DNA of 6,711 nucleotides from an uncultured bacterium (GTDB lineage Bacteria; Gemmatimonadota; Gemmatimonadetes; Palauibacterales; KS3-K002). Position 1 is the stretch's first letter; every line of letters starts with the position of its first letter. Made by a program: the position numbers and the translations under genes. The notes under the pieces were generated by a model. It worked only from the letters and a program-made list of their open reading frames with translations, was not told where the DNA came from and ran no database searches. Positions 1-6,711 of the stretch are shown piece by piece. The stretch lies in NCBI GenBank assembly GCA_947581845.1, contig CANPVY010000162.1:1-6711 (forward strand). Direction: 5' to 3'.

Positions 1-143
1 ACCAGCCCAACCCGCTCATCTTCGTGCGTTCCCCGAGGCCGACCCACGCGACCTTTGCCGACGGCCACGCGAGGGACCGCGGCGGCACGCAAGAACCCGC
101 GGCACGCAGCGAGCCTCCGCGTCAACGGTCGTCAGAGGCGCGG

Positions 144-180
144 GCGCTGTCGGCTGAAGACTCGCGCTGTCGAGCAGACT
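144..180. repeat. Short imperfect direct repeat upstream of the DUF481 gene
   Basis: The 9-mer GCGCTGTCG occurs at 144-152 and again at 164-172, exactly 20 bp apart, and each copy is followed by GACT after 6 and 4 bases respectively. The pair ends about 20 bp before the start codon of the DUF481 gene. Two same-orientation sites two helical turns apart can form an operator, but the repeat is short, the region is GC-rich and no regulator is known here, so this could be chance. Confidence 0.3.
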
Positions 181-186
181 ATAACG

Positions 187-192
187 AGAGGA
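187..192 (+). promoter_or_regulatory. Ribosome binding site setting the DUF481 start
   Basis: AGAGGA lies 8 bases before the ATG at 201. This spacing, together with a signal peptide beginning exactly at that ATG, argues for a start at 201 rather than at the in-frame ATG at 24. The stretch from 24 to 200 is open in this frame only because the region is GC-rich. Its translation has low complexity (many R, A, S, P) and resembles nothing I know. Confidence 0.7.
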
Positions 193-200
193 TCTCAGGT

Positions 201-1076
201 ATGATCCGCATCGCTCGTAAGGCCGCCGCTGTCGCGCTGGCGACGGCAGCTACGCTGACCTTGGCCGTGAACGCGCGCGCCCAAACCGGTGAGAAGGAGC
301 TCGGCTGGTTCTTCACCGGCGAGCTGACGGCCGTCTGGGCGGCCGGCAACTCCCAGTCGAATACCTTCGGGCTCGCCAGCTCGCTGCGCTATGTCTGGAA
401 GCGCGCGCAGGTCAAGTTCGAGGCCGGCGGCGTCCGCGCCGAGTCGTCTCTGACCACGCGCACGGCCATCGGCACATCGCCCGAGGACTTCACATTGGAG
501 GAAGAGACGGTCACCCGGAAGACCGCCGAGGCTTACTACACGCGCGGTCGCTACGACTACAATGTCAGCAGGCGGTTCTTCGTGTTCGGTGGCGCCGACT
601 GGCTACGCAACACCTTCGCCGGCATCGATAGCCGCTTCCTGGTCGCCGCCGGCGCCGGCAACACCTGGTTGGATACCGACCGTACACGCTTCAAGACGGA
701 CTACAGCGCGACCTACACGTTCCAGGAGGACGTCGTCGATAATCCGTTCCTCAAGAGGAACTTCGCCGGCGCGCGCCTCACCTACGACTTCTGGTCCAAG
801 CTGACGAGTACCGCCGACTTTACCAGCGTGCTGATCGCCGACTGGAACCTGGACAACACCGACGACATCCGTCTCGACCTGACGAACGCGTTGTCCATCG
901 CGATCAGCTCCGCGCTCGCCCTGAAGCCGTCGCTGCAGCTACTCTGGCGCAACGACCCGGCCCTGACCGAGGTCGCCCTGGTCGAAAGCGACGGTACGCC
1001 GACCGGCGAGTCGGTGCGGGTAGCGCTGGAAAAGCTGGACAGCTTCTTCACGCTCGCGCTCGTCTTGAAGCTCTGA
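201..1076 (+). CDS. DUF481-family outer-membrane beta-barrel protein (YdiY-like)
   Basis: The product is 291 aa. Residues 1-27 form a signal peptide: a basic n-region (MIRIARK), an Ala/Leu-rich core, and a likely signal peptidase I cut after ARA-27. The mature part alternates polar and hydrophobic residues with many aromatics and Gly turns, as in an outer-membrane barrel. Features typical of DUF481 (putative salt-induced outer-membrane protein family), recognised from memory, are the GNSQSN stretch near residue 49, a tyrosine-rich strand around 111-120, the FFVFGGADWLRN strand at 126-137, and the GAGNTW turn around 151-156. The chain ends in an amphipathic strand (FFTLALVLKL), a plausible barrel closure although the last residue is Leu rather than Phe. 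The biochemical role of the family is unsettled. The gene stands alone on the plus strand and converges with the serine hydrolase gene, five bases separating the two stop codons. A TATAAC at 180-185 resembles a -10 box, but no good -35 is seen. Confidence 0.78.
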   Translation: MIRIARKAAAVALATAATLTLAVNARAQTGEKELGWFFTGELTAVWAAGNSQSNTFGLASSLRYVWKRAQVKFEAGGVRAESSLTTRTAIGTSPEDFTLEEETVTRKTAEAYYTRGRYDYNVSRRFFVFGGADWLRNTFAGIDSRFLVAAGAGNTWLDTDRTRFKTDYSATYTFQEDVVDNPFLKRNFAGARLTYDFWSKLTSTADFTSVLIADWNLDNTDDIRLDLTNALSIAISSALALKPSLQLLWRNDPALTEVALVESDGTPTGESVRVALEKLDSFFTLALVLKL

Positions 1077-1081
1077 GACGC

Positions 1082-2557
1082 CTATCGAGTCCGCTCGAGA
1101 AGCTGCTGGATTCGCTCGGCAAGCGGCGACGCCGCTTGGCCGTAGTTCGAGAGCACCGCGACGACATACCCGGCATCTACGAACATGCTGAGCTGCGCGT
1201 TGATGCCGGCGAACCCGCCGCCGTGCCCGACAACCCTGCCCAGCGGCCCCTCACCCACCCCGAAGCCGTAGCCGTAGCCCGTACCGGAGTGATCCGTCCA
1301 TAGCGTGTTCAGTGACTCGCGCGAGACGAGCTGCCCGTTCATCAGAGCGCGCGCGAAACGATGCAAGTCACCGACCGTCGAGAAGCCGCCGCCCGCCGGG
1401 CCGCCCTTGATCACGTGCTTGTAGAGGTTGTTCTGCCAGCCGTATTCGCTCTGCCAGTCCGGGTCGTAGCCGATGGCGAGGTTCTCGACCGGGTAGTCCA
1501 TCTCGTAGCTCTCCGAACTCGTCATGCCCGCCGGCTCGTAGATGTTCGCGCGGATGTAGTCGAAGTAGCTCCCACCCGTGGCGCTCTCGATCACCACACC
1601 CAGCAGCAGCATACCCGTGTTGCTGTAGCGGTAGCGTGCGCCTGGCTCGAAGGCCAGCTCCTCACCCTGCACCAGCGGCTTGAAGTCGTCGACAGCCCGA
1701 TAGAGCTCACGCGACCCGTTCCAGTAGGTCTCGTTGAAGTAGCTGCCCAGCCCCGACGTATGAGACAGCAGGTGGTGGATCGTCACTATGTCCGTGATCT
1801 CGCGCGGTAGCCACGACTCGTCCACGTACTTGCTGATCGGGTCCTCGTACGAGAGGACACCGCGCTCGGCCAGCTGCGCGATCGCTGTCGCCGTGAACAT
1901 CTTGTTCATCGAGCCGAGGTTGAACCTCGTATCCATGTTGTTCGGTACGTGGAAGCGCTTGCTTGCCTCGCCGCAAACGTGCGTGAACAGGACCTCGTCC
2001 TCCCTGGCGATCAGCACGGTGCCCGACAACGCGTCACGCTCGCAGACCCGGCGGACGATCGCCGCCGCCGCCTGAATCGCCCGCTCCTCGCTGAGAGCAG
2101 CCTCCTCCACGTTGGTGGGCCGACGCGCGACGCCAAAGCGAAGCCTGGCGACGAGCGAGTCGGCCGAGTCACTGAACCGGAGCGTGAAGGCGCGCCACGC
2201 CTCGTAGTTACTGTCCTTGAGGATCACCACGGTCTCACCCACGCGCGCCGGTACGTACGTGCGGATGCTGTGGAAATCCACGCCGCCCGTCATTCGGTGC
2301 AGGCCGAGAAAGACGCCGATGTGCTCGTCCATCGGCGCGGACTCCCGGAACTCCTGCGTGCACTCCTCCCGCACGAACCGCTGCACTCGCTCGGGATCGT
2401 TCGCGTTGAGCGTGCTGATAACCGAGCGGATACGCGCGCCCGCCTTGCCGCCCGGCATGACCGACTCGTCGTGATAGCTAATCTCACCGGGTTGCTGGGC
2501 GAAGGCCGTCGGCAACCATAAAAACAGTGCAAGAAGCATCCATGCTTTTCGCAACAC
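1082..2557 (-). CDS. Secreted serine hydrolase, beta-lactamase class C / penicillin-binding-protein-like (PF00144), with extra N-terminal domain
   Basis: The product is 491 aa from a GTG at 2557, or 495 aa from a TTG at 2569. Numbering below uses the longer form. Residues 5-24 are a signal peptide (basic start, Leu-rich core, likely cut after AFA-24). Residues about 40-150 form an extra domain resembling the NTF2-like segment seen ahead of some secreted hydrolases; I am unsure of its family. The PF00144 domain spans about 180-490 and keeps all three active-site motifs: S220-M-N-K223 (nucleophile and general base), Y315-S-N317, and H449-G-G in place of KTG. The LLSHTSGL stretch at 267-274 is also characteristic. 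Members include esterases, D-aminopeptidases, DD-peptidases and class C beta-lactamases. HGG in the third motif and the added domain suggest an esterase or peptidase rather than a true AmpC, and the substrate is unknown. The protein is expected in the periplasm or outside the cell. The gene is 215 bp downstream of the TIR remnant and has its own structured leader. Confidence 0.9.
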   Translation of the reverse strand: MLRKAWMLLALFLWLPTAFAQQPGEISYHDESVMPGGKAGARIRSVISTLNANDPERVQRFVREECTQEFRESAPMDEHIGVFLGLHRMTGGVDFHSIRTYVPARVGETVVILKDSNYEAWRAFTLRFSDSADSLVARLRFGVARRPTNVEEAALSEERAIQAAAAIVRRVCERDALSGTVLIAREDEVLFTHVCGEASKRFHVPNNMDTRFNLGSMNKMFTATAIAQLAERGVLSYEDPISKYVDESWLPREITDIVTIHHLLSHTSGLGSYFNETYWNGSRELYRAVDDFKPLVQGEELAFEPGARYRYSNTGMLLLGVVIESATGGSYFDYIRANIYEPAGMTSSESYEMDYPVENLAIGYDPDWQSEYGWQNNLYKHVIKGGPAGGGFSTVGDLHRFARALMNGQLVSRESLNTLWTDHSGTGYGYGFGVGEGPLGRVVGHGGGFAGINAQLSMFVDAGYVVAVLSNYGQAASPLAERIQQLLERTR

Positions 2558-2569
2558 GGGAACCCCCAA

Positions 2570-2574
2570 TCCTT
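2570..2574 (-). promoter_or_regulatory. Shine-Dalgarno motif of the serine hydrolase; decides between TTG and GTG starts
   Basis: On the minus strand AAGGA sits inside the 8-bp palindrome CCTTAAGG (2571-2578). It touches the TTG at 2569 with no spacer, which is too close for initiation there, and lies 12 bases before the GTG at 2557. A G-run at 2563-2567 lies 5 bases before that GTG. The GTG therefore looks the better start, and the predicted signal peptide is complete from either codon. Confidence 0.45.
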
Positions 2575-2594
2575 AAGGCTCGTGTCGGCTCGGC

Positions 2595-2631
2595 CTGACC
2601 TGCGAGGTCAGCCCCTGAGCGCTGACCTCGC
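2595..2631. promoter_or_regulatory. Three half-site inverted-repeat array / competing hairpins in the hydrolase leader
   Basis: Three copies of a TGACCT/AGGTCA half-site lie at 2596-2601 (forward), 2605-2610 (reverse) and 2623-2628 (forward), with centres 9 and 18 bp apart. The second and third form a perfect 11-bp stem (2602-2612 with 2621-2631, loop of 8), while the first and second form a perfect 7-bp stem with a GCG loop (2595-2601 with 2605-2611). The two stems share an arm and so exclude each other. No T-run follows on either strand, so this is not a simple intrinsic terminator. It lies about 40-75 bp upstream of the hydrolase start and could be a repressor operator or an RNA switch in the leader. 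The repeats are directly visible; the function is inferred. Confidence 0.45.
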
Positions 2632-2659
2632 CGCTCACAGCTTAGACACCTGGCGCGAC

Positions 2660-2718
2660 GGCAGGGTTGTAGAGGTGCGCCTCTTAGTCCGAAAGGGATG
2701 TTCTGTGACGGCCCTGCC
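2660..2718. repeat. Nested inverted repeat between the TIR remnant and the hydrolase gene
   Basis: GGCAGGG at 2660-2666 is complementary to CCCTGCC at 2712-2718. Between them a small perfect hairpin (AGAGG at 2671-2675, CCTCT at 2680-2684, 4-base loop) could form. This might be the 3' end structure of the former TIR transcript or a leader element of the hydrolase. The arms are short and the loop is long, so the support is weak. The rest of the roughly 200 bp between 2575 and 2772 shows no gene and no convincing promoter. Confidence 0.25.
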
Positions 2719-2772
2719 AATTGAATGTGTGCAGTTGGATGCGCGGCAGGTTGCGCGCGTTGTACCCCGAGT

Positions 2773-3345
2773 TCAACCGCTCCCGCAGCCCGCTAGCTCT
2801 CTGACGAAGATTGCGCTGATGCCACGCTCGTAAGTCTTCGGCGCTGCACCCACACGACCATCCTCAAAGTGCACGTAGTAGGCTTCCTGATCTCCAAACT
2901 CGCCTCTCGAGAGCACGGGCGACGAATCGGTAAAGCCGTTCCATGGAATCGGAGCCGTGCTCGATGCACTGCGTTTGCCTCAGTGCACGGGGCAAAGATG
3001 CGATCTCGACTCCCTCGATGTACGTGAAGACCCGCCCCTCTGGCTTGATCCCACTCAGAATATCGTTGAAGAAGCTGTCCCACTCTTAACGAACCCACTC
3101 CGACTCGAGATTCTCACCGGAGGTGCCCACGGCAACAAGACCTGAGCCGAGTCGAGGGCATCATCTATTGCCTTCTTGTATGTCGCGATCCCCAGATCTT
3201 CAAGTGACACGCTGCTGAGCAACACGCTGAGCCCTCGGTCCGACGTGAAGCGATAGAACTCTTCCGCCAGCTGAGCGTCGATGGTCGGTTTACCGGAATC
3301 GTCGAGATGCTTGAACGATATGAAGACCTGATAGACGTGACCCAT
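2773..3345 (-). pseudogene. Decayed TIR-domain protein gene (frameshift, internal stop, probable internal deletion)
   Basis: From an ATG at 3345 (GTG at 3354 is also in frame; AGGG lies 8 bases before the ATG) the first frame encodes a typical bacterial TIR start: YQVFISFKHLDD, then the AEEFYRF helix, then VSLEDLG and YKKAIDDALDSAQVL. Near 3133-3138 the frame is lost; adding one base restores VAVGTSGENLESEWVR. An in-frame TAA at 3086-3088 then sits where relatives have Tyr (WVR-stop-EWDSFF). Reading on gives the rest of a TIR domain (GRVFTYIEGVEIASLPRALR, LYRFVARAL) to about 2910. After that a third frame carries AYYVHFEDGRVG, KTYERGISAIFVREL and a TGA at 2773-2775. Bacterial TIR domains often cleave NAD+ in phage defence or signalling, but this copy cannot make a full protein. 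Hand-counted GC over 3061-3360 is about 55 %, lower than its neighbours, which fits acquisition. Sequencing error is an alternative for single lesions, but less likely for all of them. Confidence 0.8.
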
Positions 3346-3399
3346 CCGTCTCACCCTAGACTCTGACCGACCGTGCCCTCGGCATCGGCGTGGCAGGGC

Positions 3400-6300
3400 T
3401 CAGCGGGCCGGCGCGCTCTGCGGAGGCACCGTACGCCGCTCGAACAGATAGTAGAGGACCGGGATGCTGGTGAGCACGAACACGGTGCTGGCAATCAGCC
3501 CACCGATCGTTGCCAGCGCCAGCGCGTTCCAGATCGTCGCGTCGATGGTCTCACTGAACAGGATCAGCGGCAACAGGCCCAGCACCGTGGTGAGCGCGGT
3601 CATCAGGATCGGACGTACCCGCTCCAGCGTGCCCTGGATGATCGCCTCCTTCAGCGCCGCGCCCGCACGGCGGATCTCGTTGATGTGGTAGACCACCAGG
3701 ATCGCGTTGTTGACCACGATCCCCGCCATCATGATCACACCGATATAAGCTGAACGCGTGAACGAGGCGCCCGTGTAGAAGAACACGAGGAAGACACCGA
3801 TCAGGGCTAGCGGTACCGTGAGCAGCACGACGAAGGGCGCCCGCAACGACTCGAACAGTGCCGCAGTGACTATATATATAAGGAGCACCGCGAAAACGAG
3901 CACCGTGTAGATCTGACGCTGTTCCTCCGAGGTCCAGAAGATGTCCCGCTCCTTCTGGATCGTGTAGCCGGCCGGCAGGTCCGTGGCGTCGACCGCCACA
4001 TCCCGCACCCGGTCGCCCAGCTTGCGCGGCCCGCGGAATTCCCAGCCGACCAGCCGCTGGTATTGCTGGTTCTCACGCACGATCCGGTTCAGCACCTCAC
4101 GCCGTCCCACCTCCGCCACGTCCGACAGCCGCACCGTCTCGCCCGTCGCCGTCGGGACCGCCAGCCCTCGCAGATCGCCGAACGAGAAGTCACGATAACC
4201 TTCCAGCTTGACCGAGTAGCGCACCTCCTCGCCGCCCACCTTGATCTCGTTCAGGCTCACCTGGCCCTGGATGTTGCTGCTGACGAAACGTAAGAGCTCT
4301 TCCACGCTCAGCCCGTAGCCCGCCAGTCGCGGCCGATCCACGCTCAGGTAGAACTCGAACGCCCTGTCCGTCCACCACCAGTCGCTGACGTTCGTGTCCA
4401 CCTCGCGCACCCGACTGAAGCGCCCCAGTCGCCGCGCCAGGTCCTCGGCGATCTCGCGCAGGTGCTCGTAGTTGTAGCCGAGCAGCTTGATCGTGTAGGT
4501 CGGCGGCGCGCCGCCACCACCGTAGAAAGACGGCCCAAACCCGTAGACCCGCACCTCGGCACCGGCGAACAGATACGAGTACGCCACCATCTGCTCCTTG
4601 ATCGCCACCGGCACGTAGGTGTTCTCCAGCGAGTCGGGGAATGTGACGTGGATCCGCGCGAATTCCGGCAGCACGTAGGTCGTGAACCGCTCGATCTCCG
4701 GGATCGTTGTCAGCCGCCCTTCGAAGCTCCGCACCAGCGCGTCCGTGCGCTCCAGCTCCGCCCCGCGCGGCATGTTGAAGATGATCGAGATGTAGGTCTC
4801 CTGGCCCCAACGGCCCCAGATCGCTCCCCGCACCACGTGCTTGTCGAACAGTCGATAGCTGCCGATGAAGGCGGCCACGGTGATCAGGATGACCAGCAGC
4901 GGATGGTCGAGAGCGATGGAGAGCACGCCGCGATAGAGGCGCACGTAGAACGGCGGCTTGTCGCCGTACGTCCCCGCCCTGCCTGGGATGCCGCCGGCCA
5001 GCGCGCGCGCCGCCAGGCCCGGCACGAAGCTGAACGCCACGAACAACGAGGCGAGCAGGCTGAAACCGACCGCGTAGGCGAACGGCAGATAGTAGAGCCG
5101 CAGCTCACCCTGCAGGTAGAGGAAGGGCAGGAAGACGATCACCGTCGTGAGCGTACCCGCCACAATGGGCAGCGCCACCTGCCGGGTCCCGCGGTCCGCC
5201 GCCTCCATCGCAGCTTCGCCCAGTGCGCGCCGTCGCCGATAGATGTTCTCCAGCACGACGATCGAGTTGTCCACCATCAGCCCGAAGCCCATCGCCAGCC
5301 CCGCCATCGTCAGCACGTTCAGGCTGAACTCGCCGAAATAGAGCAGGTTGACGGCGATGAGCACCGAGAAGACCACCGTGGCGAACACGATCCCCGCGGT
5401 GCGGAACGAGCCCAGGAAGAGGAGCAGCACCAGGAAGATGACGATTGCCGCGGCCAGCGCTCTCAGCCTGAGATCGGTGAGCTGCTGCCGGATGTCGCGG
5501 CTGCCGTCGTGCTCCAGAGTCATCCGCATGCCCGGCGGCAAGCCCGCACGCAGCTCCTCGACCTTCGCCTTCACCGCGTCCGCCACCCTGAGCGCGTTGG
5601 TGCCGACGCTACGGATCAGCGACACGCCGACCGCCGGCCTCCCATCGATGCGGAAGAAGAAGCGCGGGTCCGCCGTGCTGTCGCGCACCCGCGCGATGTC
5701 GGCGACGCGCACCACCTCGCCGGTGCCCAGCGTGTCCGGCACCACGATCAACGACTCGAGCTGGGCCACCGCATCGATGTCGTTCCGGATGGTCACCAGC
5801 CACTCGGTGTCAGCCTCCCGCAGCTTCCCGGCCGTGCGCACCAGTTCCGCCGCGCCCAAAGCGAGCGCCACATCGATGGGCCGCACTCCGAACGCCTCCA
5901 TGCGCGCGCGGTCCAGCTCGATCAGGATCTCGCGCTCCTCACCGCCGCGTACCGCCACCTCCTCGATCCCGTCGATCGCGATCAGCTGCGGCCGTAACTC
6001 GTCCTCGGCATAGCGCCGCAGGTGCTCGAACGTGTAGGTACCGGCCAGCGTGTAGCGCATGTCCTCGCGCTCGCCTGTCTGGAACTCGCGCGGCACGTAC
6101 AGCGTGACCTGGGGCCGGACGTCCGGCGGCAATTCGTCACGCAGCGCCTGGATCCGCTCCGACAGCTCGACCCGCGCGAAGTCCATATCGGTGCCACGAT
6201 TGAACTCCACGGTGATCTCCGAGCTGCCCTCGCTCGACTCCGACTCGATCTTGTGGACACCACGCACCTGCTGAGCCGCGCCCTCCAGCGGCGCCGTCAG

Positions 6301-6480
6301 GAACGCCTCCACCATCTCCGGCGACGCGCCGGGCCAGTTCGTGTTGATGCTGAGCTGTGGGAAATCGACGTCGGGCAGCAGCTCAACCGGGATGTCGAGG
6401 AACGAGGCGGCGCCGACTGCCGCGACGGCGATGTAGACCATCGCGATCGTGGTCGGCCGGTTGAGCGACAGACGAATCAC
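3400..6480 (-). CDS. RND-superfamily efflux permease (HAE-1/AcrB-like, PF00873), complete
   Basis: The product is 1026 aa, the normal length for an RND drug-efflux trimer subunit of the inner membrane that exports substrates using the proton gradient. Order: TM1 at about 10-28; porter domain at about 30-335; TM2-TM6 between 341 and 490; TM7 at about 525-545; second porter half at about 550-850; TM8-TM12 between 855 and 1012. Family signatures are the N-terminal [12 protein letters not shown] region (31-42), [14 protein letters not shown] in TM4 (400-413), IVVNNAILV in TM10 (921-929) and [19 protein letters not shown] in TM11 (954-972). The AcrB relay residues D407, D408, K940, R971 and T978 correspond to D404, N405, N924, R954 and T961, so two polar partners are changed to Asn. 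A Gly-rich loop (654-657) and a WWW run (701-703) lie in the second porter half. The GTG start overlaps the stop of the upstream RND gene, with GAGGT 4 bases ahead as Shine-Dalgarno, implying translational coupling. Substrates cannot be told from the sequence. Confidence 0.93.
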   Translation of the reverse strand: MIRLSLNRPTTIAMVYIAVAAVGAASFLDIPVELLPDVDFPQLSINTNWPGASPEMVEAFLTAPLEGAAQQVRGVHKIESESSEGSSEITVEFNRGTDMDFARVELSERIQALRDELPPDVRPQVTLYVPREFQTGEREDMRYTLAGTYTFEHLRRYAEDELRPQLIAIDGIEEVAVRGGEEREILIELDRARMEAFGVRPIDVALALGAAELVRTAGKLREADTEWLVTIRNDIDAVAQLESLIVVPDTLGTGEVVRVADIARVRDSTADPRFFFRIDGRPAVGVSLIRSVGTNALRVADAVKAKVEELRAGLPPGMRMTLEHDGSRDIRQQLTDLRLRALAAAIVIFLVLLLFLGSFRTAGIVFATVVFSVLIAVNLLYFGEFSLNVLTMAGLAMGFGLMVDNSIVVLENIYRRRRALGEAAMEAADRGTRQVALPIVAGTLTTVIVFLPFLYLQGELRLYYLPFAYAVGFSLLASLFVAFSFVPGLAARALAGGIPGRAGTYGDKPPFYVRLYRGVLSIALDHPLLVILITVAAFIGSYRLFDKHVVRGAIWGRWGQETYISIIFNMPRGAELERTDALVRSFEGRLTTIPEIERFTTYVLPEFARIHVTFPDSLENTYVPVAIKEQMVAYSYLFAGAEVRVYGFGPSFYGGGGAPPTYTIKLLGYNYEHLREIAEDLARRLGRFSRVREVDTNVSDWWWTDRAFEFYLSVDRPRLAGYGLSVEELLRFVSSNIQGQVSLNEIKVGGEEVRYSVKLEGYRDFSFGDLRGLAVPTATGETVRLSDVAEVGRREVLNRIVRENQQYQRLVGWEFRGPRKLGDRVRDVAVDATDLPAGYTIQKERDIFWTSEEQRQIYTVLVFAVLLIYIVTAALFESLRAPFVVLLTVPLALIGVFLVFFYTGASFTRSAYIGVIMMAGIVVNNAILVVYHINEIRRAGAALKEAIIQGTLERVRPILMTALTTVLGLLPLILFSETIDATIWNALALATIGGLIASTVFVLTSIPVLYYLFERRTVPPQSAPAR

Positions 6481-6711
6481 GCTGACCTCGAACGCGCCAG
6501 CCCGCGCAGGCTCTCCAGACTGGCGTAGATCACCGGTACCACGATCAGCGTGAGCAGGGTCGCCGAGATCAGGCCACCGATCACCGCCACCGCCAGCGGC
6601 GCCCGCAGATCCGCGCCCGCACCGATGCCCAGTGCCAGCGGCGTCAGCCCCAGCACCGTGGTGGCCGTCGTCATGATGATCGGCCGCAGCCGCACACGGC
6701 CCGCTTCCATG
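6477..6711 (-). CDS. Second RND efflux permease, C-terminal 77 residues (runs off the window)
   Basis: Only the end of this gene is present. The visible 77 residues hold TM11 ([19 protein letters not shown], with the RLRP-I-M-T pattern carrying the equivalents of AcrB R971 and T978) and TM12 ([26 protein letters not shown]), followed by a short basic tail. The ATG at 6710 is an internal Met: the frame stays open to the window edge and the sequence matches the inside of the RND fold, not a start. The gene lies upstream of the complete permease in the same direction, and its TGA (6479-6477) overlaps that gene's GTG. Tandem RND genes suggest either a heterotrimeric pump like MdtB/MdtC or two coupled homotrimers. 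The membrane-fusion protein is expected further upstream, outside the window. Confidence 0.92.
   Translation of the reverse strand, partial: MEAGRVRLRPIIMTTATTVLGLTPLALGIGAGADLRAPLAVAVIGGLISATLLTLIVVPVIYASLESLRGLARSRSA

Noticed and set aside
82..108. Direct repeat GCGGCACGCA at 82-91 and 99-108
   Set aside because: It is a short repeat in very GC-rich sequence with no link to a promoter or gene boundary, so probably chance.
24..200. N-terminal extension of the DUF481 frame from the ATG at 24
   Set aside because: It would place about 59 low-complexity residues ahead of a clear signal peptide. A good ribosome binding site supports the ATG at 201.
1949..2521. Plus-strand open frame of 190 codons opposite the serine hydrolase
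   Set aside because: It is a shadow of the hydrolase gene, with Arg/Ala/His-rich low-complexity translation and no recognisable domain.
2602..2631. The 11-bp stem as a rho-independent terminator for the TIR gene
   Set aside because: No T-run follows the stem on either strand, and it lies about 140 bp past the remnant's stop.
2793..3098. Minus-strand open frame of 101 codons read as a separate small protein
   Set aside because: It mixes an out-of-frame reading of the TIR remnant with noncoding frame. The protein-like segments of this region lie in the other two frames.
3346..3399. Possible terminator between the RND stop and the TIR remnant
   Set aside because: Only a 5-bp GCCCT/AGGGC pairing with a long loop and no T-run is present, which is not enough to call.
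4462..5997. Long open frame of 511 codons on the plus strand opposite the RND gene
   Set aside because: It is antisense to a well-conserved RND permease. Its translation is rich in Arg, His, Gln and Asp with no fold-like pattern, as expected for the mirror of a GC-rich coding frame.
6482..6492. CGAGGTCAGCG near the RND start, matching one arm of the half-site array at 2602-2612
   Set aside because: At the RND start it is coding sequence plus a Shine-Dalgarno motif and lacks the paired arm, so the match is most likely coincidence.

Overview
This 6.7 kb window comes from a GC-rich bacterial chromosome with a Gram-negative envelope. The evidence for that envelope is an outer-membrane beta-barrel candidate, two RND inner-membrane pump genes and a secreted serine hydrolase. 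The genes on the minus strand start with GTG or TTG. The gene mix would suit Gemmatimonadota or a similar environmental high-GC phylum, but nothing here fixes the taxon, and that placement is a guess.

Layout. Positions 201-1076 (+) encode a DUF481-type outer-membrane protein of 291 aa with a signal peptide. It converges tail to tail, five bases apart, with a class C beta-lactamase-fold serine hydrolase on the minus strand (1082-2557). That hydrolase has its catalytic motifs intact and carries an extra N-terminal domain. Upstream of it lies about 200 bp without a gene (2575-2772) that holds nested inverted repeats, including three TGACCT/AGGTCA half-sites able to form competing hairpins. Positions 2773-3345 (-) hold a decayed gene: a clear TIR domain broken by a frameshift and an in-frame stop, followed in a third frame by a C-terminal remnant that may be DUF1566-like. 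Its GC content is about 55 % by hand count, below the roughly 70 % of pump-gene lines sampled the same way. From 3400 to 6480 (-) there is a complete RND efflux permease of 1026 aa. From 6477 to the window end (-) is the C-terminal tail of a second RND permease, joined to the first by a 4-base GTGA stop/start overlap.

How the genes work together. The two RND genes run in one direction (second gene, then the complete one) and are surely cotranscribed. By analogy with MdtB/MdtC they may form a mixed trimer. Any membrane-fusion protein and outer-membrane channel would lie beyond position 6711. The TIR remnant is 54 bp downstream of the pump genes on the same strand. It looks like a lost, possibly acquired, immunity-type gene rather than a working part. 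The hydrolase and the DUF481 gene look like independent envelope-related genes.

I found no intact new system. The strongest points for a second look are the TIR pseudogene, the atypical proton-relay residues of the complete RND pump, and the hairpin/half-site array ahead of the hydrolase.
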